Positions 8,595 through 15,347 of a DNA stretch of 38,269 nucleotides are shown here, in pieces (the first letter of the stretch is position 1; each line of letters begins with the position of its first letter). The stretch is from Asticcacaulis sp. Its GTDB lineage: Bacteria; Pseudomonadota; Alphaproteobacteria; Caulobacterales; Caulobacteraceae. Under the pieces are notes generated by a model. The model did not search any database and was not told the origin of the DNA. It saw nothing but the letters and a program-made list of their open reading frames with translations. The translations under genes were made by a program, and so were the position numbers. Location of the stretch: NCBI RefSeq assembly GCF_027484505.1, contig NZ_JAIXSV010000007.1, positions 1 through 38,269 on the forward strand, read 5' to 3'.

Positions 8595-8622
8595 GCGGCC
8601 ACTGGCACCCGTCGGTGGCCGC
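8595..8622 (+). other. Intercistronic hairpin after the receptor gene
   Basis: GCGGCCAC (8595-8602) pairs with GTGGCCGC (8615-8622), in the 54 bases between receptor and esterase. It is followed only by CTTTAC, too weak for a full terminator, and then by the AGGAG ribosome site of the esterase. It could reduce read-through or protect the receptor message 3' end, giving more receptor than esterase. Confidence 0.45.
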
Positions 8623-8639
8623 CTTTACAGGAGTAAACC

Positions 8640-9599
8640 ATGCGGCTTTTGCCCGCCCTTACCGTCGCCGTGCTGGGTCTGGGGCTCCTGACCCCCGCCC
8701 TCGCCGCCGACCTGATCCCCGTGGATGACAGCTACACCGTCTCGCAGCGGTTTGAGCGCTATAAGGATCAGTATGCGGGCATAGGCTGGCCCGTGGCCGA
8801 GTTCCAGAGCGGGCAAAAGGTGCTGTTTGACCGCCGCTATAAAAGCATCGGCGGGCGTGAACTGCATATCGACGTCTTCCTGCCGGTCGCCGGGCACGCC
8901 AATGGCAAGGGTATCCTGCTGGTGCACGGTGGCGGCTGGCGGTCGGGCAATAAATCGCACTTCTACGCTCTGGCCACCCGGCTGGCGCAGCGCGGCTATG
9001 CCGTCTTTCTGCCTGAGTTTCGCCTGTCACCCGAAGCCCCCTACCCGGCGGGTCTGATCGACGTCAATGACGCCCTCGTCTGGGTCAAGGGGCAAGCCAC
9101 GACCTTTGGCATCGACCCTAAGCGGCTGGCCATTGGCGGCGCCTCGTCCGGCGGGCAGATGGCCGCGCTTCTCGCCTATACGGCGGACACGCCCCTCTAC
9201 AAAAGCCGCGCGGGCGATGACACGCAGGTCAGCGCCCTGATCGACATTGACGGCGTACTCGACTTCACCACGCCGCTGGCCCTGCAATACGAAAACGCCG
9301 CGGGAGACACCTCTGCCGCCGGGCGGTGGCTGGGCGGCGCGATGGAAAAGGTTCCCGACCGCTGGCGCGAAGCCAGCGCGGCTCAGCACGTCAGCGCCGC
9401 CTCGCCGCCGACCCTGGTGATCAGCAGCGGCCTCACGCGCTTTACCGCTGGGCACGAAAGCGTTGAGGCCAAGTTGAAAGCACAAGGCATCGCCTATCGC
9501 TACACCGCGTTTGACAACGCCCCGCACGACATCTGGCTGTTCGATCCGTGGTTCAGCCGTATTGTCGATCTGATGGATGGTTTCCTGTCCGAACACTGA
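8640..9599 (+). CDS. Secreted alpha/beta-hydrolase esterase (lipase/carbohydrate esterase type)
   Basis: A 319-residue alpha/beta hydrolase of the esterase/lipase (BD-FAE, HGGG) group. There is a Sec signal peptide at 1-22 (cleaved near ALA-AD). The oxyanion motif is HGGGW (96-100), the nucleophile elbow GASSG puts Ser at 169, and the catalytic His is H296 in NAPHDIW. The acidic member is not evident: where an Asp is usual, after the strand LVISSG, the sequence is LTRFTAGHE, so E273 or another residue may serve. Being between a carbohydrate receptor and a pectinesterase, it most likely removes acetyl or similar esters from pectin or its fragments (inference). AGGAG lies six bases before ATG; the pectinesterase starts 6 bases after its stop. 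Confidence 0.87.
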   Translation: MRLLPALTVAVLGLGLLTPALAADLIPVDDSYTVSQRFERYKDQYAGIGWPVAEFQSGQKVLFDRRYKSIGGRELHIDVFLPVAGHANGKGILLVHGGGWRSGNKSHFYALATRLAQRGYAVFLPEFRLSPEAPYPAGLIDVNDALVWVKGQATTFGIDPKRLAIGGASSGGQMAALLAYTADTPLYKSRAGDDTQVSALIDIDGVLDFTTPLALQYENAAGDTSAAGRWLGGAMEKVPDRWREASAAQHVSAASPPTLVISSGLTRFTAGHESVEAKLKAQGIAYRYTAFDNAPHDIWLFDPWFSRIVDLMDGFLSEH

Positions 9600-9605
9600 G
9601 GTCTC

Positions 9606-10724
9606 ATGTCTGTACGCCCCACCCTGCTCGCCAGCGCCGTCGCCTGTCTGACCCTTGCGGCGCTGAGCCTCCCCGCCGAGGCCGCCACCCGTCTCAACGT
9701 GCGCCCGGACTGCGGTACGCAAAAGGCCTGTTTCACAAGGGTGCAGGCCGCGCTCGACGCTGCGCAAAAGGACACCAGCGACAATTGGGTCGTGATCGAC
9801 GTGGCGGCGGGTGACTATTATGAAAAGGTGACGATCAGCCGCCCGAAGGTGCGCCTCAAAGGGGCCGGGACGCAACGCACGCGCCTGCACTTTAACGCCG
9901 TGGCCGAAACGGCGGGCAAATACCACCGCCGCAACTGGGGCACGCCCGGCTCGGCGACCCTGACCGTCAATGCCGATCAGGTGACGGTCGAGGGGCTGAC
10001 GGTTGAAAACACCTTCGACTACCTCAGCAACGACGCGCGACTTAGCGACGACCCGCAGAAGATCAAAAATTCGCAGGGTGTCGCCGTGCTGCTCGATATC
10101 GACAGCGACCGCGTCCTGTTCCGCAAGACCGCGATGCTCGGCTATCAGGACACGCTGTTTGCCAATGGCAAGCGCGCCATTGTCCGCGACAGCGTGATCG
10201 CCGGCAATATCGACTTCATCTTCGGCAACGGGCAATTGCTGATCGAAGACAGCGAACTGCGCACCCGCAATCGCGGCGCGCCCACCCCGCCGGGAGAGTT
10301 CCATTCCTTCCTGCTGGCCCCCTCCACCCCCCTGAGCCAGCCCATCGGCCTCGTCGTCTATCGGTCGCGCCTGACGCGTGAAGCCGGTGTACCCGACGGC
10401 TCGGTAGCGCTGGCCCGGCCCTGGCACCCGACGACCACCTTCCCGGACGGGCGCTATGCCGATCCCAACGCCGTGGGGCAGGCCCTGTTTATCGACTGCG
10501 TAATGGACGCCCACATCCACCCCGACCACTGGACCAGCATGGGCGGCACGGCGCGCGACGGCACCAAGACCGCCGTCTTCCACCCACAGGATTCGCGCTT
10601 TTTTGAAAGCGGCTCGACCGGACCGGGGGCCAGACACCGCGACATCGGCATCCGCTGGAAAGACGCGCCCGACATCGCCACCGTGCGCCGTCAGCTCTCC
10701 GATGGCTGGCCGCAAGCAAACTGA
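9606..10724 (+). CDS. Pectinesterase (CE8 pectin methylesterase)
   Basis: A 372-residue CE8 enzyme that hydrolyses methyl esters of homogalacturonan to give pectate and methanol. Signal peptide 1-26 (ends PAEA-A). Family motifs are present in order: NSQGVAV with the oxyanion Gln (Q157), GYQDTLF with the acid/base Asp (D182), NIDFIFGNGQ with the nucleophile Asp (D203), and LARPWHP with the substrate-binding Arg and Trp (R271, W273; usually LGRPW). Length and right-handed beta-helix spacing are normal for bacterial family members. It is the last gene of the sigma/receptor/esterase unit and is followed by a terminator at 10767. No pectate lyase or polygalacturonase is in the window, so the rest of the pathway must lie elsewhere. 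Confidence 0.95.
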   Translation: MSVRPTLLASAVACLTLAALSLPAEAATRLNVRPDCGTQKACFTRVQAALDAAQKDTSDNWVVIDVAAGDYYEKVTISRPKVRLKGAGTQRTRLHFNAVAETAGKYHRRNWGTPGSATLTVNADQVTVEGLTVENTFDYLSNDARLSDDPQKIKNSQGVAVLLDIDSDRVLFRKTAMLGYQDTLFANGKRAIVRDSVIAGNIDFIFGNGQLLIEDSELRTRNRGAPTPPGEFHSFLLAPSTPLSQPIGLVVYRSRLTREAGVPDGSVALARPWHPTTTFPDGRYADPNAVGQALFIDCVMDAHIHPDHWTSMGGTARDGTKTAVFHPQDSRFFESGSTGPGARHRDIGIRWKDAPDIATVRRQLSDGWPQAN

Positions 10725-10766
10725 TCCTTCCTGACGCTTCGGCTCCCCGTTGATGCGTCTCACTGG

Positions 10767-10798
10767 CCGCCCTTGTCTCAAGACAGGGCGGTTTTTTT
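10767..10798 (+). terminator. Rho-independent terminator after pectinesterase
   Basis: CCGCCCT (10767-10773) pairs with AGGGCGG (10785-10791), with a further GTCT/AGAC pairing inside, and is followed directly by seven Ts (10792-10798). It lies 43 bases after the pectinesterase stop and closes the plus-strand operon. Confidence 0.88.
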
Positions 10799-11323
10799 AG
10801 AGCTTCATGCCGAAAAGCAAGCTCTCCTTTTTTGAAACATTCATTAAATTTAATATATTAGAGTGAAATGATTTTTTAATGGAACCATAATTCAAGCGCC
10901 TCCCCTGATTTCAACCATAAGATTTTTTCGGTATTATTTGGGCGCAAATACGATAGCACCCACATCGTCCACCCTCTTAAAGCCCAGACCGTCGGGAGCG
11001 TAACAATGGCTCTTTATGATAGCCTATGGCTCGGCCCGACATGGTGCCCGGTCTCACGTTTAAACGCCCACTTTTTTAGGCTCTGGGACGGACACGGGAA
11101 CCCCACAACGGTCTGTTTGCGTCATGGGATTTTGGTTGGATAACCCAACTGGCGAATAATGACCTCAATCTGTTTGGCGAGCTTAATATAGATCTCGACT
11201 GCTACGCTGCCGGTCCGCGTAACAATACATGAACTACCTCTTGGCGTTGCAAGTTTTCGCCCCACTCACCACACTTCATGGTAGTCAGAATAGTATGCAC
11301 ATTTACAAGTCTGCAATTGCAGC
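10799..11323. other. AT-rich intergenic stretch without a convincing gene
   Basis: About 525 bases lower in GC than the surroundings, especially 10826-10940 (a run rich in TTAAATTTAATATATTA). It lies behind the stop codons of convergent genes. Two weak open stretches are present. One, 11006-11143, has a GGGAG site and an ATG and would give 45 residues. The other, 11080-11232, has no start and reads protein-like (WDFGWITQLANNDLNLFGEL). Neither is recognisable. I read this as decayed or foreign DNA, without direct proof; no tRNA, integrase or direct repeat boundary was found. Confidence 0.5.
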
Positions 11324-11935
11324 TTAATTCAACGCATAGCGCGCCTGCCACGCACCGGCCACCTCAGCAGGGGCCACGCCGATCGTCACATCCTCACCAC
11401 GGGCTTCTTTCAGGCGGATAAGCCACGGCGTGCGCGATTGTGGCTGATAGGACTGGGCCATGGCGCGGATATCCTCTTCGGGCACCTCGAACACCACGCG
11501 GGTGAACTGACTGCATTCGCCGGGCATTTCAAACGCCGGGCAGTAGTCGATCCAATGCGTCACCGTGCTCGGTTTGACCTTCACGAGGCGATCGCCGATC
11601 TGATAGCGCACCTCCGATATCTCGCGGCGCGCCCCGCTGTAGGTCAGGTCGTGCCAGACCTCCCAGCGCGCCTGACCCGTTTGCCGGTCTATGCGCACCT
11701 GAACGTGGCCGTCCCAGATATAGGCCCCGTTTGCCGGCCCCGGCTTACGCGTCGCTTTCACGGTAGACAGAAGAATCGCATCGTCGAGGTGATCACCCTT
11801 GATGAGGGCACGGCGTGCAAAATGCGCCGGTTCAAGCTTCGCCAATCCCTTGGACAGGCGCATGTTTTCGACCGGAATCGAGTCGAAAGGTGGGAAGAAA
11901 AAAGCGACCATGACGGCCAGATGCAGGGCACTCAT
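11324..11935 (-). CDS. Conserved-looking hypothetical protein
   Basis: A 203-residue protein I do not recognise. The first 17 residues are hydrophobic (MSALHLAVMVAFFFPP), possibly an export signal or anchor but short for one. The rest is soluble and beta-rich in character, with ARWEVWHDLTYSG, HWIDYCPAFEMPGECSQFTRVVFEVPE and a C-terminal TPWLIRLKEARGEDVTIGVAPAEV. The two Cys in YCPAFEMPGEC could form a disulphide in the periplasm. Codon bias is like that of its neighbours and the start has AAAGGA seven bases upstream, so it is probably a real gene. It is the last gene of a minus-strand group behind a DUF2490 protein, separated from it by the palindromic repeat. The C-terminus may recognise its own membrane partner, but function is unknown. 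Confidence 0.72.
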   Translation of the reverse strand: MSALHLAVMVAFFFPPFDSIPVENMRLSKGLAKLEPAHFARRALIKGDHLDDAILLSTVKATRKPGPANGAYIWDGHVQVRIDRQTGQARWEVWHDLTYSGARREISEVRYQIGDRLVKVKPSTVTHWIDYCPAFEMPGECSQFTRVVFEVPEEDIRAMAQSYQPQSRTPWLIRLKEARGEDVTIGVAPAEVAGAWQARYALN

Positions 11936-11945
11936 ACGAAAATCC

Positions 11946-12053
11946 TTTAGAGCGCTTTCCGAAAAGTGTGATGCACTTTTCGGATAAAAAAGCGCGTTAA
12001 ACCAAAAATTTAGAGCGCTATTTCGATTCAGAATGAACGAAATACGCTCTAAA
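11946..12053 (+). repeat. Dispersed palindromic repeat, copy B
   Basis: The 67-base core 11951-12017 is about 94% identical to copy A (1736-1802) and in the same orientation. The first stem (11958-11966 with 11976-11984) keeps 9 bp although its outer pair is T-A here and G-C in copy A: a compensatory change. The second hairpin is longer than in copy A: TTTAGAGCG...CGCTCTAAA (ends 12010 and 12053) extended by a CTATTTCG/CGAAATA pairing with one bulge. It fills the gap between the DUF2490 stop and the ribosome site of the next gene, so again it is inside an apparent transcript. Confidence 0.82.
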
Positions 12054-12723
12054 ACTGCGCCGTCAGGCTGAGGCTCAGAATGTGGTCAACAGCGTCTTCG
12101 CGGGGACGGCGCACCCACTGATGGATGTAGCCAGGCTCAAGGGTCAGCCGGGGGGTCAGCGGCACGGACACGCCCACGCTGTTGCGCCAACGTTCAAGGC
12201 CCTCCCGCTGGCCCCAATCCGTGGTATTCATCGCCCAGAAGGCCTCACTCCACACTACGCCGGTGACTTTTTGTGTGAGCGGTTGGCTGAACCGGAGCTG
12301 CTGACGCAGACGCCAGCCGGTATCATCCCGCCCGTCGATCCACCTTTGCTCCAGTCGCGTGCGTCCGTTTACAACAGCGCCGCCTTCGAAGGTGGCCACG
12401 CGATAGGTCGCCTGTTGCCACAGACGGTGTTCATCCGTCTTGGCGGGCCCCGGTGGGTTGGTTTGCACGAAGGCATACCCCAGAGCGCCGCGCGTGGTCG
12501 GGCTGAAAGCATAGCTAACGCTAGGGCGGATCAGATACTGTCCCAGACGCGAGGCGTCATTGTTAAAGCGCTTCTGCACTTCCACCGTCGCGGAGACGCG
12601 GTCATTCAGCTTGAATTGGGAATGCAGGCCACCCCAGACCGCTGTGTCTTCGCTCGCCGCCTGAGCGGCAAAAGGCACAAGACAACCAAAAGCGAGCGGC
12701 ACCAGCCGGGTTATGCGAAACAT
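12049..12723 (-). CDS. DUF2490 outer-membrane beta-barrel protein
   Basis: A 224-residue protein of the DUF2490 family, which is predicted to form a small outer-membrane beta-barrel of unknown function. Signal peptide 1-22 (ends AQA-A). Family hallmarks are the start of the mature chain EDTAVWGGLHSQFKLNDRVS, the YLIRPSVSYAFSP strand, HRLWQQATYR, the RLEQRWIDG motif, and the final strand HILSLSLTAQF ending in Phe. I chose the ATG at 12723 because the frame upstream of it runs through the terminator hairpin and adds a basic stretch before the signal peptide. The start codon is only about 15 bases from the T-run of that terminator, so it has little room for its own promoter. Confidence 0.85.
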   Translation of the reverse strand: MFRITRLVPLAFGCLVPFAAQAASEDTAVWGGLHSQFKLNDRVSATVEVQKRFNNDASRLGQYLIRPSVSYAFSPTTRGALGYAFVQTNPPGPAKTDEHRLWQQATYRVATFEGGAVVNGRTRLEQRWIDGRDDTGWRLRQQLRFSQPLTQKVTGVVWSEAFWAMNTTDWGQREGLERWRNSVGVSVPLTPRLTLEPGYIHQWVRRPREDAVDHILSLSLTAQF

Positions 12724-12737
12724 CAAAGGGACCTTGA

Positions 12738-12793
12738 AAGAAAAAAGACGCAGGCGGGTCAGAAGACGGGGGGTCAGCGCCTGACCCGCCTGC
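12738..12793 (-). terminator. Terminator between NTF2-like and DUF2490 genes
   Basis: Perfect 13-bp stem: GCAGGCGGGTCAG (12750-12762 on plus) with CTGACCCGCCTGC (12781-12793), and an 18-base loop. On the minus strand it is followed by a T-rich run (12738-12746). It ends the NTF2-like gene transcript. Because the DUF2490 start follows so closely, it may work as a partial terminator that lowers downstream expression. Confidence 0.85.
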
Positions 12794-12821
12794 ACACGGC
12801 TTAAGTAAAAAGGGGGGGGTA

Positions 12822-13412
12822 TTACTTAGCCGAGTAGGGCAGCGAAGAGTGGTGCAGAACGATACGCAACTTGCCTTCGCCGTCACGGACATAGCCCCAG
12901 GTCTTGTCCACCACAGTGACATTGCCCTTGGCGTCGGTCAGGGTGACATTGCCCATCGAAATGGCGCTGTCGCCCGTGATGACGATACCGGCATTGTCGA
13001 TCTTGAAGCCGCGCCAGCTCTTGAGCGCAAAGCCCTTGTCGTTCGGGAACTTGGTGTCGCCGCCGACAAAATAGGCCAGCGCGCCGTCGCGGGTGGTGCG
13101 GAAGGTTTGCGGAGCCATCGTCAGGGTCGGCTTGAACAGCACCGGGCCGTAATTATAGCCATAGGCGCTATCCAGCACCTTTTCCGCCAGACGCTTGGCA
13201 GCGGCGTAGCCATTCTTGTCATTTTCGGTCGAAATGGCGACCAGCGCTTCGCCCCAGGCCTTCTGGGCGGCTTCGACTTCGGCCACGGTGATCGGGGCAT
13301 AGACGGCCGGGCTGATCTGGGCGGCATTACCCGCCGCCAGTGCCGGGGCACCCGCAAAGGCCAGCGGCAGGGCGAGAGCCAGACAGGCAGCTTTCAGGTT
13401 CATCTTCTTCAT
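12822..13412 (-). CDS. Exported NTF2-like (SnoaL/DUF4440-type) protein
   Basis: A 196-residue secreted protein with a Sec signal peptide at 1-27 (ends ALA-A). The mature chain has the alpha+beta cone-fold pattern of the SnoaL/NTF2/DUF4440 superfamily: helix VAEVEAAQKAWGEALVAIS at the N-terminus, a loop of aromatic residues, and the C-terminal signature VVDKTWGYVRDGEGKLRIVLHHSSLPY, which I associate with exported family members. That tail is the reason for the call; the catalytic or ligand role is unknown. The start is the first of two ATG codons (13412), with AAAGG about ten bases upstream. It is transcribed divergently from the sensor kinase at 13574, so the 161-base gap should hold both promoters. 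Its product may respond to stress, but that is only a guess. Confidence 0.75.
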   Translation of the reverse strand: MKKMNLKAACLALALPLAFAGAPALAAGNAAQISPAVYAPITVAEVEAAQKAWGEALVAISTENDKNGYAAAKRLAEKVLDSAYGYNYGPVLFKPTLTMAPQTFRTTRDGALAYFVGGDTKFPNDKGFALKSWRGFKIDNAGIVITGDSAISMGNVTLTDAKGNVTVVDKTWGYVRDGEGKLRIVLHHSSLPYSAK

Positions 13413-13573
13413 CGTGTTGTACCTTTCCTCTTCAAACGCCGCCAGTCTCGTTGCGGCTCGTGAGGAGAAGGTAGAGGCAAACAGGACGACAGCGCATCCG
13501 CCGACTGGCGCGCTTTGCGGCCTAGGCCGGATGGCCTATGCACAACTGGGCTTTCCCGGTATAGAGACGGGTA

Positions 13574-14680
13574 ATGGAAAGCGCCTCCCCCCTGCTGTCT
13601 GCGCAGATTGAAACCGTCGCCGAGCTGCGCGAGCTTTATCGCGCGGCCGAGGCGCGGGCAGCGCGTTTGCGGCTGTTGTCGCAGGCCGGGGGTGAGCTGG
13701 CGCTGGCCGAGATGACCACGGTCGAGACCGTGCTTCAGACCTGCGCCGGGCGACTGGCGCATTTTCTGGGGCGGGGCCGGGCGTCTATCGCGCCACAGGG
13801 TCCGGGGCTGGGTCTGCGCGCACCGGGTCAGAGCGAGGGGACGGCTACGGCCCCCTTCGCCTTCGTCATTATCGACGGCTTCGCCGATCTGAGCGACATT
13901 GCGGATACCGAGGACCGTGAAGCGGTGCGGCTCGTTCTGGAACTGATGGGGGCCACCGCCAGCCGCATCGAGCGTGAGGCCGAACGCGGTCGCCTGACCG
14001 CCACCCTGCGTGAGCGTGAACAGCGGCTGGAATACGTCGTCGGGCGGCTGTTTACAGCGCAGGAAGACGAACGCCGCCGCCTGTCGCATGAACTGCACGA
14101 TGGCGTGGCCCAGACCGCGACGGCGCTGGTGCGCCTGCTCGAAGGCGGCACCGATCGCGCGCAGGAACCCGTCCCCGGGCCACAGCGGGTGCGTCTGGCC
14201 CAGATTGCGCGCGAGCTGGTGCAGGAAATCCGCGCCATTATTGGCGGTTTGCGACCCACCCTGCTCGATGATCTGGGCCTGCGCGCCGCCCTGCGCTATC
14301 TGACCGAGGCCCTGGAGACGGACGGTTATGCCGTGACCTTTGACGTGCCCAAGGGGGCCATGCCCCTGTCCTCCGCCGTCGAAACTGCCCTTTTTCGGGT
14401 GGCGCAGGAGGCCGTCAGCAATATCCGCAAGCACGCCGGGGGCCCCTGCCCGGTCACCCTGAGCTTAAGCGCCGATGCGCCGTCGGGCATCACCTTGCGT
14501 ATAAGCGATGGCGGGCGTGGCCTGAGTCACACGGAGCCCAGTGGCCCGGAGGCACAGCAGGGCATGCATGTGGGGCGCGAAGTGATGCACGAACGTATGC
14601 TGGCCATTGGCGGACACCTCCTGTGGGAGGCCGGCCCCGGAGGCGTCAGCGTCACCGCCCACCTGCCCCAACCCTTGTGA
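13574..14680 (+). CDS. Soluble NarL-type sensor histidine kinase (HisKA_3)
   Basis: A 368-residue cytoplasmic histidine kinase with no membrane segment. Residues about 25-140 look like a divergent GAF-type sensor domain, and a coiled coil follows (RIEREAERGRLTATLREREQRLE). HisKA_3 dimerisation is at about 160-225 with ERRRLSHELHDGVAQ, phospho-acceptor His 175. HATPase_c covers about 265-368, with the N-box FRVAQEAVSNIRKHA and G-box ISDGGRGLS. This is the NarX/DegS/LiaS-type kinase that phosphorylates NarL/LuxR regulators. The partner gene follows at once. The ATG at 13574 begins shortly after a short leader; upstream GTAATGG gives no strong ribosome site, so the start is fairly but not fully certain. 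Confidence 0.9.
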   Translation: MESASPLLSAQIETVAELRELYRAAEARAARLRLLSQAGGELALAEMTTVETVLQTCAGRLAHFLGRGRASIAPQGPGLGLRAPGQSEGTATAPFAFVIIDGFADLSDIADTEDREAVRLVLELMGATASRIEREAERGRLTATLREREQRLEYVVGRLFTAQEDERRRLSHELHDGVAQTATALVRLLEGGTDRAQEPVPGPQRVRLAQIARELVQEIRAIIGGLRPTLLDDLGLRAALRYLTEALETDGYAVTFDVPKGAMPLSSAVETALFRVAQEAVSNIRKHAGGPCPVTLSLSADAPSGITLRISDGGRGLSHTEPSGPEAQQGMHVGREVMHERMLAIGGHLLWEAGPGGVSVTAHLPQPL

Positions 14681-14690
14681 GTGTATCCTT

Positions 14691-15347
14691 TTGACCGCCG
14701 ATCCCTTGCGCATCCTGATTGTTGACGACCACGCCCTGGCGCGTGAGGGGCTGAAGGCCGTGCTGACCAGCAGCGGGTTCAGCGTGGTGGGCGAAGCCGC
14801 CGATGGACCGGCTGCAATTGCCCTGACCGAGGCCTTGTGTCCGGACGTGGTGCTGATGGATGTGCGCCTGAAAGGCGATATGGACGGGCTTGAGGCGACG
14901 CGGCGCATCGCGGCCCTGGGGCTGTCGGCGCGTGTGCTGATGCTCACCCTGCACGACCTGCCCGCCTATGTGCGTGAGGCACTGGCGGCGGGCGCGGCGG
15001 GCTATGTCCTGAAAGATACGGCTATTGACGATCTGCAAGCGGCCATTGTGCGCGTGGCACAGGGGCAGACGGCCCTGCCGCTCGATCTGGTCAGCGCCGC
15101 CATGCGCGCGCCGGAACCGATTGAACGCGACCCGGCCGCCCTGTCCAGCCTGACCGGGCGCGAGCGCGAAATCGTTCACCTGATTGCTGAAGGCATGACC
15201 AATAAGGAGATCGGGCGGTCCTTGGGCATCAGTCCGGCGACGGTCAAGGCGCATGTCGAGCGTCTGATCGCCAAGCTGGGGGTCACAGACCGCACGCAGG
15301 CGGCGGTGCTGGCGGCGCGGCATCTGCCGGCGGGGCGTGAGATATGA
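14691..15347 (+). CDS. NarL/LuxR-family response regulator
   Basis: A 218-residue DNA-binding response regulator. The receiver domain covers 6-120 with the acidic pair D12/D13, phosphorylation Asp 57 in DVVLMDVRL, and Lys 108 in YVLKDT. The LuxR helix-turn-helix is at about 152-212 (LTGREREIVHLIAEGMTNKEIGRSLGISPATVKAHVERL). No ATG or GTG exists in frame near the domain, so it must use TTG. I chose TTG at 14691, ten bases after the kinase stop, which gives a normal family length; TTG at 14607 would add 28 unlike residues inside the kinase gene. The ribosome site is poor, suggesting translation coupled to the kinase. It overlaps the next kinase by ATGA. Paired with the kinase at 13574. Confidence 0.9.
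   Translation: MTADPLRILIVDDHALAREGLKAVLTSSGFSVVGEAADGPAAIALTEALCPDVVLMDVRLKGDMDGLEATRRIAALGLSARVLMLTLHDLPAYVREALAAGAAGYVLKDTAIDDLQAAIVRVAQGQTALPLDLVSAAMRAPEPIERDPAALSSLTGREREIVHLIAEGMTNKEIGRSLGISPATVKAHVERLIAKLGVTDRTQAAVLAARHLPAGREI

Noticed and set aside
9027-10781. A 584-codon open frame on the minus strand opposite the esterase and pectinesterase
   Set aside because: It mirrors two genes with complete catalytic motifs on the plus strand; its translation is Arg/Gly/Val-rich without domain signs, as expected from GC-rich antisense.
10799-10825. Third copy of the palindromic repeat (AGAGCTT...AAGCTCT containing GCCGAAAAGC)
   Set aside because: Only about ten bases of shared sequence and no second hairpin; could be chance or a very decayed copy.
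11006-11143. A 45-codon frame with a GGGAG ribosome-like site
   Set aside because: No recognisable domain and it lies in AT-rich, apparently decayed DNA; kept only as a note.
14607-14690. Longer start of the NarL regulator inside the kinase gene (TTG 14607)
   Set aside because: Would add 28 residues unlike a receiver domain and a long overlap; TTG 14691 gives the normal length.
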